Below, one piece after another: positions 28,409 to 37,629 of a stretch of DNA of 64,000 bases (the stretch's first letter is position 1; each line of letters opens with the position of its first letter). This DNA is from Dechloromonas sp. CZR5. Its GTDB lineage: Bacteria > Pseudomonadota > Gammaproteobacteria > Burkholderiales > Rhodocyclaceae. The notes beneath the pieces were generated by a model, which made no database searches, was not told where the DNA came from, and saw nothing but the letters and a program-made list of their open reading frames with translations. The DNA lies in contig NZ_VUYQ01000002.1 of NCBI RefSeq assembly GCF_008711155.1, forward strand, positions 124,001 through 188,000. Reading direction: 5' to 3'. The translations under genes and the position numbers were made by a program.

Positions 28409-29295
28409 CCGAAACTCCGTCCGGTCAGCAGGAAATCGACCACGATGCCGGCGAAGATCGCAGCCCCCACCCAGTTGTTGTGCAGGAAAGCCTTGAAGCA
28501 CGGCATGCGCTCGCGCCCCCTGATCCAGGTGTAGTGCACGCCCATGATCCCGGCCGCGACCAGCAGGCCGGCATGGAAAGCCCAGCCGAGATGCAGGGTG
28601 ACGCCGATCCAGCCGAGCAGGCCCAGCGTTGCGGCGTAGCACCCCATCACCGCCGCGACATCGAAGCGGCCGAAGGTGATGGCCGACGTCTTGATGCCGA
28701 TCTTCAGGTCGTCGTCGCGGTCGACCATGGCGTACTCGGTGTCGTAGGCCACCGCCCAGAAGACGTTGGCGAGCAGCAACAGCCAGGCCTCGAGCGGCAC
28801 GCCGCCGGTATGTGCGGCGTAGGCCATCGGGATGCCGAAGCCGAAGGCAATGCCGAGATAAGCCTGGGGAATGGCGAAGAAACGCTTGGTAAAGGGATAG
28901 CTGGCGGCAAGAAAAACCGCCGGTACCGACAGGGCGATGACCAGAGGCTTGCCAAGCAGCAGCACGAGCCCGAAGGCGATCAGCGACAAGGCGGCGAACA
29001 GGATCAAGGCCTCCTTCGTCGTCACCTTGCCGGCCGTCAGCGGGCGCTCCTTCGTGCGCTCCACGTGCTTGTCGAAATCGCGATCGGCGTAGTCGTTGAT
29101 GACGCATCCCGCCGAACGCATCAGCACGGTGCCGAGCACGAACACCCAGACCACGACCCAGTCCGGCCGTCCGTGCGAGGACAGCCACAGCGCCCACAAC
29201 GTGGGCCACAGCAACAGCATGATGCCGATCGGCTTGTCGAGCCGCATTAGACGCTCGTATAGATCGAGCTTTTCCTTCAGCGCGTTCCAGTTCAT
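28405..29295 (-). CDS. ubiA: 4-hydroxybenzoate octaprenyltransferase
   Basis: A 296-residue membrane prenyltransferase of ubiquinone synthesis. The first Asp-rich motif is [20 protein letters not shown] and the second is [19 protein letters not shown]; about eight TM helices. It attaches the polyprenyl chain to 4-hydroxybenzoate. Overlaps ubiD by 4 bp. Confidence 0.96.
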   Translation of the reverse strand: MNWNALKEKLDLYERLMRLDKPIGIMLLLWPTLWALWLSSHGRPDWVVVWVFVLGTVLMRSAGCVINDYADRDFDKHVERTKERPLTAGKVTTKEALILFAALSLIAFGLVLLLGKPLVIALSVPAVFLAASYPFTKRFFAIPQAYLGIAFGFGIPMAYAAHTGGVPLEAWLLLLANVFWAVAYDTEYAMVDRDDDLKIGIKTSAITFGRFDVAAVMGCYAATLGLLGWIGVTLHLGWAFHAGLLVAAGIMGVHYTWIRGRERMPCFKAFLHNNWVGAAIFAGIVVDFLLTGRSFG

Positions 29296-29332
29296 CGATG
29301 GATTCTACCTTGGCAACAGGCGAGCCGCCGGC

Positions 29333-30094
29333 TCACTGGACCGTCTGGCGCCGTGCCTGCTGCCAGGCCACGACAGCCTGCCCCGAGTGGGCGAGGATGG
29401 CCTGGTAGCGCTCCGCCGGCAGCGCATGGCGCAGCGAGGCGAACAGCTGTTGCGTGCCGTCCTGGGCCAGGGGCGAGGCGGGGGCCTGCTCGGACAGCAG
29501 GCAGATCTGGATATTGGCCAGCGCATCGGCCACCAGCCGCCAGCCCAGCGCCGGCATTTTCCGGTCGAGCGCCACCATCAGGCTGCCCAGCGTCTGCACA
29601 ATGGCCTCGACCTGCGTTGCCGACTCGCAAGCCGCCATCGCGTGCCAAAGGGCCATGTGGATGCTGCGCCGCAATTCGACCTTGAAATCGACGCCATCGC
29701 CTTCGACCGCATCGATCTGCTCGAAGTATTTCTGGAAACGGCTTTCCTCACGCGCATCGAGACGGGTGCGCAGGCCACCGATCAGCGCCGTCAGCGGGTG
29801 AATCGCAGTCAGTCCGAAAGCCTGCGTATAGGCCAGCCCCCACTGGTCGAGACCGCCGACCAGCAGCGCCAGTCGCAAGGCACGGGCATCGTCGCTGCCG
29901 CCGGCCCGGCACCAGTTGGCGCATTGCGATGCCACCTCGCCGAGCACCCCGGCGTCTGGCGCCCCGTCGTTGGCAACGGCCTGCCTGAAAACCCCGGCAA
30001 AAACATCCTGCGCCATGCGTGCAGCCAGACGCTGGGTATCGGAGTTGGCCAGTGCGGCCAGTTGATCGGCAGGCATTTGAGCGGCAGTCGTCAT
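29333..30094 (-). CDS. Conserved-looking hypothetical protein
   Basis: 253 residues, mostly helical, no signal peptide or TM helix, two cysteines close together (SQCANWC, about 57-61). I do not recognise a family. It lies 37 bp upstream of ubiA on the same strand, so it may belong to the ubi transcript. Codon use is like the backbone. The ATG at 30094 is preceded by a purine-rich stretch. Confidence 0.7.
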   Translation of the reverse strand: MTTAAQMPADQLAALANSDTQRLAARMAQDVFAGVFRQAVANDGAPDAGVLGEVASQCANWCRAGGSDDARALRLALLVGGLDQWGLAYTQAFGLTAIHPLTALIGGLRTRLDAREESRFQKYFEQIDAVEGDGVDFKVELRRSIHMALWHAMAACESATQVEAIVQTLGSLMVALDRKMPALGWRLVADALANIQICLLSEQAPASPLAQDGTQQLFASLRHALPAERYQAILAHSGQAVVAWQQARRQTVQ

Positions 30095-30237
30095 GTCGAA
30101 GGCAGGCGAGTGTAAAAAACCGGCATTTTACCGGGCCACCGGACGGTCTGCTGCCAAAGCCGGCTCGCATCGCAGGTATCATCCACAAAAAAACACCCCG
30201 CCAAGGGGACAGATCAACCCATACAGAGACCTCATCC

Positions 30238-30792
30238 ATGAACGCACCGCTATACGCCATCCCGCTCAGGACCTTGAGCGGACAAGCCGCCGACCTCGGC
30301 CAATACAAGGGCCAGGTCCTGCTGATCGTCAACGTCGCCTCGAAATGTGGCCTGACGCCTCAATACGCCGGGCTGGAAACGCTGTTCCAGACTTACCGCG
30401 GCCGCGGCCTGCAGGTACTCGGCTTTCCGTGCAACGACTTCGCCGGCCAGGAGCCGGGCAGTGCCGACGACATCGCTGCTTTCTGCTCCGCCAACTACGG
30501 CGTGACATTTCCGATGTTCGAGAAGATCGCCATCAACAGCGCACCACGCCACCCGCTGTACGACCACCTGATCGCCGCCCGGCCAGAGATCAGCTTCCCA
30601 GCCGGCAGCGATTTCGTCGAAAAACTCGGCCAGTACAAGATGCTGCCCGAACAGCCGGACGACGTGCTGTGGAATTTCGAGAAATTCCTCGTCGGCCGCG
30701 ACGGCACGGTGCTGCAACGTTTCTCCCCCGACACCCAGCCGGACGATGCCGCCCTGCTCGCCGCCCTCGACACCGCCCTCGCCCAAGCCTGA
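30238..30792 (+). CDS. Glutathione peroxidase family protein
   Basis: 184 residues of the thioredoxin-fold peroxidase family. The active Cys is in NVASKCGLTPQY (family position of selenocysteine), with GFPCNDFAGQEPG and WNFEKFLV carrying the Gln/Trp/Asn of the tetrad. It reduces peroxides with thioredoxin or glutathione in the cytoplasm. It overlaps the methyltransferase gene by 1 bp. Confidence 0.93.
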   Translation: MNAPLYAIPLRTLSGQAADLGQYKGQVLLIVNVASKCGLTPQYAGLETLFQTYRGRGLQVLGFPCNDFAGQEPGSADDIAAFCSANYGVTFPMFEKIAINSAPRHPLYDHLIAARPEISFPAGSDFVEKLGQYKMLPEQPDDVLWNFEKFLVGRDGTVLQRFSPDTQPDDAALLAALDTALAQA

Positions 30793-31838
30793 TGAACACG
30801 CGACACATTCCGCCAGCCCCCACCACCAGGCCCGACGTCTGCCGACCCACCGGCACGGCCGAACTGGCCATGCTCGATGTCTATATGCCGATGATGAAAT
30901 CGGCCGCCATCCTCTCCGCCGGGAAACTCGGCCTGTTCGAAGCCCTCGCCAACGGCCCGCGCGACATCGCCGGCCTGGCCGATACGCTGCACGCCAGCCA
31001 GCGGGGCACCCGCGACCTGGCCGACTTCCTGGTCACCATCGGTTATCTGGAAAGGCACGGCGAACTCGTTGCCAACACCGCCAGTACGCAGCGCTGGTTC
31101 ACCTCGGCGGGCCGCGTCGACTACACCCCCGGCCTGCGCTGGACCCTCGAAGCCTGGCCGATGATGGGCGACCTGACGGCTGCCGTCCGCCGGGGCGGAC
31201 CGGAAACGACGCTCTGGCAAGCGATGGAAGACAAGCCGCAACTCGGCGCGACCTTCTCCGCCTACATGGATGCCTTTGCCGGCGACCTCGGCCCCGACCT
31301 GCTTGCCCATGTCCCCGTTTTGCCCGAGCAACGCCGACTGCTCGATCTTGGCGGCTCGCACGGCATGCACTCGATCCGCTTCTGCCAACGCCACCCGCAG
31401 CTGCATGCCCTGATCGTCGACCTGCCCAGTGCCCTCAGCGAAACCGACGCCACCATCGCCCGTCACGGGCTGTCGGAGCGCATCCACGTCGGCCCCGGCG
31501 AACTCTTGGTACACGACTGGCACGGCCAGCACGACGTAGTGTTCTATCTGTCGGTCGCCCACAACCACACGGCCGATGAAAACCGCCTGGCTATCCAGCA
31601 GATCCACGACGCGCTCAATCCCGGCGGCCTGCTGGTCATCCACGAATACCTCGCCGACACACCCGGCAACGCCTTCATGGCCGCCTTCCGCCTGACCCTG
31701 CTCTACGAAACCGGCACCCAGACCTATCGCCACGAGCACTATCGCGCATGGCTGGAAACCGCCGGTTTCGCAGCGATCGAGCGTATCGACCTGGATCCGC
31801 TGGAAAAGGGGTCGCTGATACTGGCCAGGAAAGCCTGA
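30792..31838 (+). CDS. SAM-dependent O-methyltransferase (two-domain, plant OMT-like)
   Basis: 348 residues. An N-terminal winged-helix dimerisation domain (about 20-110, LFEALANGPRDIAGLADTL) precedes a Rossmann methyltransferase domain with motif I LLDLGGSHGMHS. Small-molecule O- or C-methylation is likely; the substrate is unknown. The gene overlaps the peroxidase stop and shares its transcript. Confidence 0.86.
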   Translation: MNTRHIPPAPTTRPDVCRPTGTAELAMLDVYMPMMKSAAILSAGKLGLFEALANGPRDIAGLADTLHASQRGTRDLADFLVTIGYLERHGELVANTASTQRWFTSAGRVDYTPGLRWTLEAWPMMGDLTAAVRRGGPETTLWQAMEDKPQLGATFSAYMDAFAGDLGPDLLAHVPVLPEQRRLLDLGGSHGMHSIRFCQRHPQLHALIVDLPSALSETDATIARHGLSERIHVGPGELLVHDWHGQHDVVFYLSVAHNHTADENRLAIQQIHDALNPGGLLVIHEYLADTPGNAFMAAFRLTLLYETGTQTYRHEHYRAWLETAGFAAIERIDLDPLEKGSLILARKA

Positions 31839-31986
31839 CCGTGCGCCCTTTGCCGCATCGTCGAATCCAATCCCGAACCCATGCAAGGCATAACCCGCAC
31901 CATCACGCAAAAAAGTAAAACCAGGAAATCTCCACCCTAAGCTTGGCTCGTACTTTTATCGTTATGCCTCTGCTACCATTGCTCGG

Positions 31987-32328
31987 ATGCAGCACCTGAT
32001 CGCCGTTTTCCTGTTGGTTTTTCTGTCATTCCAGCCTACCTGGACGCTGGCAGAGTCCTGCTGCCAGCATGAAACGGGAATGCCCGCTCAACATGTCGAA
32101 CACCATGAGCACCAGGCGAACGACAATCCTGATCATGCCAGAGCTCCGCTTTCCAGCATCGATGGCGATTGCGCGAACTGTTATGCCGGCGACGTCGAGG
32201 CCTTGGTCGGTTTGCTGACAAACCTGAAAATTGCACGGGAGGCTTTTGATCACTCATGGCCTCCCCATTACCTGACATCGCCGCCGAGCGACAAACCCGA
32301 ACGCCCTGACTGGGCTGCCTCCGCCTAA
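31987..32328 (+). CDS. CzcI-like cation-efflux accessory protein, orphan
   Basis: A 113-residue exported protein with a signal peptide (1-22, cut near TLA-E), then CCQHETG and a His-rich stretch HVEHHEHQANDNPDH, and a CxxC (CANC). This looks like CzcI, the small periplasmic protein usually in front of czcCBA. No czcC, B or A follows, so it is an orphan or a remnant left by rearrangement. The regulatory role of CzcI is only partly known. Confidence 0.65.
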   Translation: MQHLIAVFLLVFLSFQPTWTLAESCCQHETGMPAQHVEHHEHQANDNPDHARAPLSSIDGDCANCYAGDVEALVGLLTNLKIAREAFDHSWPPHYLTSPPSDKPERPDWAASA

Positions 32329-32672
32329 CAGGCGGGGCTGGGCTTTTCCCCTCTCCCATACCACGGCTTGAGCTGAGAGCCGCGCCATACCGCTTGCGGC
32401 ATGGCGCCCCGCCGATTCCCCGATGTGTTTTTCATCTAGCGAGAATCGGATGTACCACCCAAAACCATTTGTTGCTTCACTGACTCGTAGCCAGCCTGGA
32501 TTCACGGTGCTTGCCGGCAGCAAGCTCTGCGCCCAGAGACAAAGCACTCCGGTACATGCCGGGATACAACCACGCCAATCTCTCTTGCGGAATGCGCATC
32601 GGGGAAACACAGAGGCAGGCCAATGCAACGTCATTCTGGCAGCTTAATTTTCAAATTGCAGGGGAATAACAA
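32329..32672. other. Gap without a recognisable gene
   Basis: 344 bp. It contains a hairpin around 32382-32408 (GCGCCAT / ATGGCGC with inner CCGC / GCGG) without a U-run. Base composition falls near 32640, where the AT-rich methyltransferase gene starts. Short open frames here show no family features. Confidence 0.5.
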
Positions 32673-33407
32673 TTGAATTCCGTGCAATGGATTGATACAA
32701 ACAAAACAAAAATGAACAACAACGTAAAAGCATATAGGAAGGCAGTGCTTGAAATACTTGGCATCAGGCAGCCATCCAGCATTCTTGACGTCGCATGCGG
32801 TAGCGGCTGGCTTCGAAACGAACTGGACTTTAGCTCCAGGCTGGATGGTGTGGATGCTTTTTCTGAACACCCATTCGGGTATGAAAATTTCTACAAGCAC
32901 GATATCAATGGCGGACTGCCGCAAAATGCCGGCACTTATGACGCAGTCGTTGTTTGCGAAGCAATGGCATACATTCAAAACCCCGGGGATTTGATTAGCT
33001 CGGTTAGAAGCCACCTAAATACCGGCGGGGTATTTATTATTACCGACCCCAATCCGTTATATGTTGGAGCACGAATAAATTACCTTTTCCAAGGCTTTCC
33101 GAGAAGCCACTCTGATTTCGTCGATAATGAAATATTGAAACCCCATATGCCGTGGATGAATCTTGGGCTATTTCAATATTGGCTCCTGCTCGGACTGAAT
33201 GGATTCACGAATATCAAATTGCACGATGTCAACGAAACCAAGCCGAAACATCGCTGGGAGCTTATGCTGGGTCCCTTGATAATGGGCTATTACAATAATC
33301 GATTAAAAAAATCAAAAACCGAAAACGAACAGTCTCTATGGAGATATGCGGCCTCCAGACAACATATTTATGGAAGACGACTGGTCATATCTGCTGAAGC
33401 CGGGTAA
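32673..33407 (+). CDS. AT-rich class I SAM-dependent methyltransferase, horizontally acquired
   Basis: 244 residues with the SAM motif SILDVACGSGWLRNEL (about 36-51) and YDAVVVCEAMAYIQNP. The composition is much more AT-rich than neighbours and uses codons rare in the backbone (ATA, AAA, TTA), a sign of transfer. It resembles methyltransferases of polysaccharide or lipid gene clusters, but no partner genes are present. A TTG at 32673 follows GGGG; an ATG at 32712 is the alternative start. Confidence 0.75.
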   Translation: MNSVQWIDTNKTKMNNNVKAYRKAVLEILGIRQPSSILDVACGSGWLRNELDFSSRLDGVDAFSEHPFGYENFYKHDINGGLPQNAGTYDAVVVCEAMAYIQNPGDLISSVRSHLNTGGVFIITDPNPLYVGARINYLFQGFPRSHSDFVDNEILKPHMPWMNLGLFQYWLLLGLNGFTNIKLHDVNETKPKHRWELMLGPLIMGYYNNRLKKSKTENEQSLWRYAASRQHIYGRRLVISAEAG

Positions 33408-33565
33408 CTGAGACAGAGAGCGCTGCCGCACTGGCGGCAGCCGACCCTTTGTTGTTTATTGACGATTTGAAAGGAATACATTTAGAACGCGCAGCTCCAA
33501 CTTGGGTACACAAATGGTTTTTGAAAGAATCGCCACGAGAAATGGTTGATTTGGCAAGAAGATGA
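33407..33565 (+). pseudogene. Possible C-terminal gene remnant
   Basis: A reading frame of about 52 codons ends in a protein-like stretch (LERAAPTWVHKWFLKES then PREMVDLARR and a stop) but has no good start codon, and a stop lies just upstream. Composition is AT-rich like the preceding methyltransferase. I do not recognise the family. Confidence 0.35.
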
Positions 33566-33580
33566 TGAGCACGCCTGTGG

Positions 33581-34036
33581 TTATTCCTGCCAGGCGTCAA
33601 ACTTGGCCTTGAACTGCTGCGGCGTCGCACAGTTGTGGAGTTGCTGCCTGAACCGATCGGAGGAAAACATCTGCATCGCTTCTGCCAGAAGGCCCAGATG
33701 TTCCTCGGTCGCCTGTTTGGGAACGAGCAGCACCAGCAGATCGGAAACCGGTTTGCTGTCGGGTGCGTCGAAGGGAATCGGCGTTCCCAACCCGACATAG
33801 CTGACGATGATGCGGTCGAGACCCTTGACTCGCGCATGCGGGATGGCGACCCCCTTACCCAGGGCGGTCGAGCCGATCGCTTCGCGCCGTTGCAGCCCGG
33901 CTGCGACCAGCCGCTGCGGAAGTCGATGCATGCTTTCAAGCACTTGTCCAATCCGGTCGAGAAACTCGTTCTTGCTCGTTACTTGCAGTTCGAGATGGAT
34001 GTCCTCGACCCGCAGCAGATTGGCGATCGTGTTCAA
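33581..34036 (-). CDS. PTS EIIA (PtsN/fructose-type) protein
   Basis: 151 residues of the EIIA-Ntr/fructose family. The phosphorylated His is in GVAIPHARV (His67). The TTG start at 34036 is chosen because it follows AAGGAGG and gives the family N-terminus MNTIANLLRVEDIHLEL; upstream codons in frame are weak. No EIIB or EIIC is near, so it is a regulatory EIIA. Two tiny genes lie upstream on the same strand. It may be a second copy of ptsN. Confidence 0.85.
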   Translation of the reverse strand: MNTIANLLRVEDIHLELQVTSKNEFLDRIGQVLESMHRLPQRLVAAGLQRREAIGSTALGKGVAIPHARVKGLDRIIVSYVGLGTPIPFDAPDSKPVSDLLVLLVPKQATEEHLGLLAEAMQMFSSDRFRQQLHNCATPQQFKAKFDAWQE

Positions 34037-34074
34037 CTTTTCCTCCTTTCGTCGAATGACTTCGGCATATCTGA

Positions 34075-34185
34075 CTACCAGGGCGTTTTGCGGCGGCGCA
34101 GCTTTTGCCAAACTGCCATCGCCGCATAGGGAGCGATAGAAATCGCCGCCGAGGCCAGGAATAGTTCAGGCAAATCGAATCCCAT
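34075..34185 (-). CDS. 36-residue putative membrane peptide
   Basis: Hydrophobic residues 7-27 (ELFLASAAISIAPYAAMAVW) are followed by the basic tail KLRRRK, a classic one-helix membrane peptide. ATG at 34185 has only a weak purine stretch upstream. It lies between a 58-codon frame and the EIIA gene, with short gaps. No family recognised. Confidence 0.5.
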   Translation of the reverse strand: MGFDLPELFLASAAISIAPYAAMAVWQKLRRRKTPW

Positions 34186-34199
34186 GATCGTTTTCCGGT

Positions 34200-34376
34200 T
34201 CAGCGCCAGGAACGACTGACTTGGGCGGCGTGGCTGACGCCGACCGCAGCGCGCCGATCAACGGATTTATGAAGTTGGGAACGAACCTGATCCACACTCC
34301 AGCCCAGGCGCCAGTAGCTGGGCTGGTCGTCATTGCGGGAATATTGCTGCGCGGTGTTCTTGGTCACGAAGATCAT
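34200..34376 (-). CDS. 58-residue hypothetical protein
   Basis: ATG at 34376 sits 8 bp after a strong AGGAGGAA ribosome site. The peptide is polar (MIFVTKNTAQQYSRNDDQ start) with a basic C-terminal half. It is the first frame of a set with the 36-residue peptide and EIIA. The ribosome site is the main support; function unknown. Confidence 0.5.
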   Translation of the reverse strand: MIFVTKNTAQQYSRNDDQPSYWRLGWSVDQVRSQLHKSVDRRAAVGVSHAAQVSRSWR

Positions 34377-34679
34377 CCTGGATTCCTCCTGTCATTCGCA
34401 GCCGATGGCTGCATGCAAATACAAGCCAATGCTAGGAATCCGGAAGTAAAAATGCTGTTAAAAAACACGGCGTCGACAATAAAAAAATGAATAAATCGGC
34501 GCCGTCCGAGGCGAGAGTCGGAGGCACCCGGATTTACGAATTTTTATCCAATACGCCATCAATCTTTACCGTATTTTTATATTGGCCGGGATTTAATCCG
34601 ATTGCCGTCTTCTGTGACTGCGCTCCGGGATGCCGGACGATTTCCGGGCGGCACTTGTTCCTTGTTCAAAGGTTGGTGA
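34377..34679. other. Divergent promoter region
   Basis: 303 bp between the EIIA-side small genes and the GNAT-glutamine synthetase pair. It is AT-rich around 34440-34600 and holds the promoters of both units. I see no clear operator. Confidence 0.5.
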
Positions 34680-35315
34680 ATGCAAGCCATCACGTTGCGT
34701 CCCTTGTCAGCCGAGGATTCGCTCCTCGAATTGACCGCCATGCTGCACAGCGCTTTCTCGCGACTAGGTCGCATGGGAATTTTCTGCAGTTGTGTCGACC
34801 AGTCGGTCGCCAGAACCCGGCAACGGGTCGGACTCGGCGAATGTTTCGTTGCCGAATGCGAGGGGCGAGTGGTCGGCACGTTGACGCTGCATCGCCACGA
34901 ACGAGGTTCGGAGAGCGATGTCTATCGAAGTCGGCGCGTGGCGAGCCTGCATCAGTTCGCGGTCGATCCCGAATACCAGGGGCGCGGCGTCGGCGGCAAA
35001 TTGCTCGAACTGGCCGAAACATGGGCGGCTCGCCACGGTTATGACGAACTGGCGCTCGATACGCCCACAGCGGCCGCCCATCTGATCGCTTTCTATCGTC
35101 ACCAGGGATTTCGCCTTGCCGAAATTCTCCGTTTCTCCGGCCGGGATTACGCCAGCGCCGTTCTCGCCAAGAACGTGCTGCGCGCCGCTGCAACCTCCCA
35201 CGTTTTGCGTTTCAGACGGCCTGCCATGACGCTCTGCGGCGTCAATCCGGATACCTTCGCCGGCCATAGCCATCCCGGCCGCACCGTTCGCGCTCCCTCC
35301 CCGAGAATTCGATGA
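34680..35315 (+). CDS. GNAT-family N-acetyltransferase
   Basis: 211 residues with motif A VDPEYQGRGVGGKLLELAE and motif B ELALDTPTAAAHLIAFYRHQGF. The last 45 residues lie beyond the fold. It overlaps the glutamine synthetase-like gene by 4 bp (ATGA), so the two are coupled; an amine or amino acid substrate is plausible but not shown. Confidence 0.85.
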   Translation: MQAITLRPLSAEDSLLELTAMLHSAFSRLGRMGIFCSCVDQSVARTRQRVGLGECFVAECEGRVVGTLTLHRHERGSESDVYRSRRVASLHQFAVDPEYQGRGVGGKLLELAETWAARHGYDELALDTPTAAAHLIAFYRHQGFRLAEILRFSGRDYASAVLAKNVLRAAATSHVLRFRRPAMTLCGVNPDTFAGHSHPGRTVRAPSPRIR

Positions 35316-36742
35316 AACGCAACCATCCCTACCATCCCCGCCGGCAACTCCGCCAGGACCGCGAACCTTTCCTGATCGAAAACCGTGAGCAATTCGGATT
35401 CGCCGAAATGGAACGCTGGCTCGACGCCAACCGGATCGTCGAGATCGAATGCCTGGTTCCCGACCTGACCGGAGTGGCGCGCGGCAAGATTCTGCCGCGG
35501 GAGCGCTTCACCGAGGATCGCGGTATGCGCCTGCCTGAATCCACCGTCGCCATGGGCGTAACGGGAGAATTACCGGCCGATGGCCCTTACTATGAGGCGA
35601 TCCAATCCACCGACCGGGACATGCATCTGCGTCCCGATCCCAGCACGGTCCGCATCGTCCCTTGGGCCAGCGAACCGACGGCGCAGGTGTTGCACGACTG
35701 CTTCGATCCGCACGGTAATCTGGTGCCTTTCGCGCCGCGTTCGGTCTTGCGCCGTGTCTGCCGGTTGTTTGCCGACGAGGGCTGGACGCCCATCGTCGCG
35801 CCTGAGGTCGAGTTCTATCTGGTCGCCCGCAATACCGATCCAGACATGCCTTTGCGCCCGCCGGTCGGGCGCAGCGGTCGCGCGGAAAATTCGCGCCAGG
35901 CTTATTCGATCGACGCGGTCAATGAATTCGACCCGCTCTTCGAGGAGGTCTACGACTTCTGCGAGCAGATGCAGTTGAACGCCGATACGCTGATCCATGA
36001 AATCGGCGCCGGGCAGATGGAAATCAATTTCTGCCATGCCCACCCGCTACAGCTTGCCGATGAGGTTTTTCTCTTCAAGCGTACGGTGCGCGAGGTCGCG
36101 CTGCGGCACGACATGTTCGCCACCTTCATGGCCAAGCCGATCGCCGGCGAACCCGGCAGCGCGATGCATGTCCACCAGAGCATCGTCGACAACGGCAGCG
36201 GGCGAAATCTCTTCAGCAATCCGGACGGGACGCCAAGCCGGGAATTCTTCTGGTTCATCGGCGGACTGCAGCGCTATATCCCGGCGGCGCTCGCCCTGTT
36301 CGCGCCCTACGTCAATTCCTATCGCCGGTTGGAGCGCTTCACCGCCGCGCCGATCAATATCCAGTGGGGTATCGACAACCGTACGGTCGGAATCCGCGTG
36401 CCGCTGGCGACGCCGCAAGCGCGCCGCATCGAAAACCGGGTCATCGGCGCCGACGCCAATCCCTATGTCGCCTTGTCGGCGAGTCTGGCGTGTGGCTACC
36501 TCGGTATCAAGAAACGCATCGATCCGCGCCCGGAATGCCGGGGTGACGCCTACCTGGGTGAACACGAGCTTCCCCGCAGCCTGGGCGAAGCCCTGGAACA
36601 GTTGCGGGCGGAAAGCGATCTGGCTGAGGTGCTGGGCGAGTCGTTCATCACGGTCTATTCGGCGATAAAGGAAATCGAATACGCCGAATATATGAAAGTG
36701 ATTTCGCCTTGGGAAAGGGAGCATCTCTTGCTACACGTCTGA
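35312..36742 (+). CDS. Glutamine synthetase family protein (PuuA/GlnT-like)
   Basis: 476 residues, near the length of glutamylpolyamine synthetases. Conserved metal and ATP sites are visible: EVEFYL, GAGQMEINF, GSAMHVHQS and NRTVGIRVP. The N-terminal beta-grasp ends with LTGVARGKILPR. It probably ligates glutamate to an amine or ammonia using ATP. With the adjacent GNAT enzyme and EIIA-Ntr-like protein this looks like a nitrogen or polyamine module. It is not the housekeeping glnA. Confidence 0.88.
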   Translation: MKRNHPYHPRRQLRQDREPFLIENREQFGFAEMERWLDANRIVEIECLVPDLTGVARGKILPRERFTEDRGMRLPESTVAMGVTGELPADGPYYEAIQSTDRDMHLRPDPSTVRIVPWASEPTAQVLHDCFDPHGNLVPFAPRSVLRRVCRLFADEGWTPIVAPEVEFYLVARNTDPDMPLRPPVGRSGRAENSRQAYSIDAVNEFDPLFEEVYDFCEQMQLNADTLIHEIGAGQMEINFCHAHPLQLADEVFLFKRTVREVALRHDMFATFMAKPIAGEPGSAMHVHQSIVDNGSGRNLFSNPDGTPSREFFWFIGGLQRYIPAALALFAPYVNSYRRLERFTAAPINIQWGIDNRTVGIRVPLATPQARRIENRVIGADANPYVALSASLACGYLGIKKRIDPRPECRGDAYLGEHELPRSLGEALEQLRAESDLAEVLGESFITVYSAIKEIEYAEYMKVISPWEREHLLLHV

Positions 36743-36981
36743 GTTCGTCACGCTTGTAGCGGTTGGAATAACCGATTACCGAAATGCGATATTTGGTTTG
36801 TTAAAGCAATCCTTATCGATCCGACCAAGACCCTGTCCAAGCTGGCCAAGCACTGCGCCGAGAAAAAGCTGGCTGGCGAGAATGGCGTGCGCGACTTCGG
36901 AGCCGGACTTCGTCCATGGGCAGGTACGGGCTCGGCGCATGTGCAAAGGAAACGAAGACGCCGGCCAAGCCGGACAGACTG
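36743..36981. other. Gap with a possible coding remnant
   Basis: From about 36790 a plus-strand frame reads KAILIDPTKTLSKLAKHC then AEKKLAGENGV, protein-like but without a start codon or clear end. It may be a remnant; no family recognised. Confidence 0.3.
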
Positions 36982-37173
36982 TCAGGCATGGACAAACAAC
37001 GCTTCCGGGAAATGCTCGGCCAAGGAGTGTGTCTCGCTCGCAGACTCCGACTCAGAAACCAGAACGGCGGCGCATTCCGGACATATGAGACTCAGATGCC
37101 CATTAATGTTGGCCTGCTCGAGCTCTGTCATGGACAGCGGGGCGTGGCAGTGCGGGCAGACGATGCGGATCAT
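36982..37173 (-). CDS. Small zinc-ribbon protein behind a LexA-like box
   Basis: 63 residues with two CxxC pairs (CPHC and CPEC), the spacing of a zinc ribbon, followed by a Ser/Glu-rich tail. The start at 37173 follows AAGGAG. An SOS-type CTGT-N8-ACAG box lies 24 bp upstream of the start codon. Function unknown. Confidence 0.7.
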   Translation of the reverse strand: MIRIVCPHCHAPLSMTELEQANINGHLSLICPECAAVLVSESESASETHSLAEHFPEALFVHA

Positions 37174-37196
37174 GGGGGACTCCTTGCTTTTGATTA

Positions 37197-37212
37197 CTGT
37201 ATTTTTATACAG
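37197..37212 (-). promoter_or_regulatory. LexA/SOS-type box
   Basis: CTGT-ATTTTTAT-ACAG (read on the plus strand), a full match to CTGT-N8-ACAG with an AT-rich core, directly upstream of the zinc-ribbon gene. Binding by LexA is inferred. Confidence 0.6.
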
Positions 37213-37217
37213 CAATC

Positions 37218-37233
37218 GTGATTGCGCAATCAC
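37218..37233. repeat. Perfect 16-bp palindrome
   Basis: GTGATTGCGCAATCAC, 5 bp from the LexA-like box. It could be a second operator of the same promoter. Confidence 0.6.
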
Positions 37234-37629
37234 TGCATGCAAATAACATAATTTTCTCACCCTTCACCCAGCCCTTCAATCTCGATGCAGAGGGTGAGTG
37301 AAAGCAAGCTAGATAGGAAATCAGAGGATTTCCTTAGTCTGCAGAAAATCTGTGACCGGCTCGCAGCACCTCTCCAATACGCGGACGGTATTCGCGTCCA
37401 TCACTTCATGCACCAGGCCACGCATGCCCAGTTGTTAGTCAGACGCTTCCTGCGCAAATAGTTGGGCATCGAGCCGCCGAGCCACGCGGCGTGCGGCCAG
37501 CGCGGTGTTCCCTGAGCGCGAGAAATACACAACCGCTGCGCGTGAGTTGGGCGAGGTGCTTACCATGCCAGTGCCACTGCGGATAGAATCCAGCGCAAGG
37601 TGGTCATGGGTTTTCTCATCCGACGATCA
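37234..37629. other. Gap with scattered remnants
   Basis: 396 bp. On the minus strand (about 37334-37440) a frame reads GLVHEVMDANTVRVLERCCE and ends in a stop, like the C-terminus of a lost gene. No start is visible. No RNA gene seen. Confidence 0.35.

Noticed and set aside
34487..35044. A plus-strand open frame overlapping the GNAT gene
   Set aside because: It has no ribosome site and becomes an out-of-frame shadow of the acetyltransferase after 34680.
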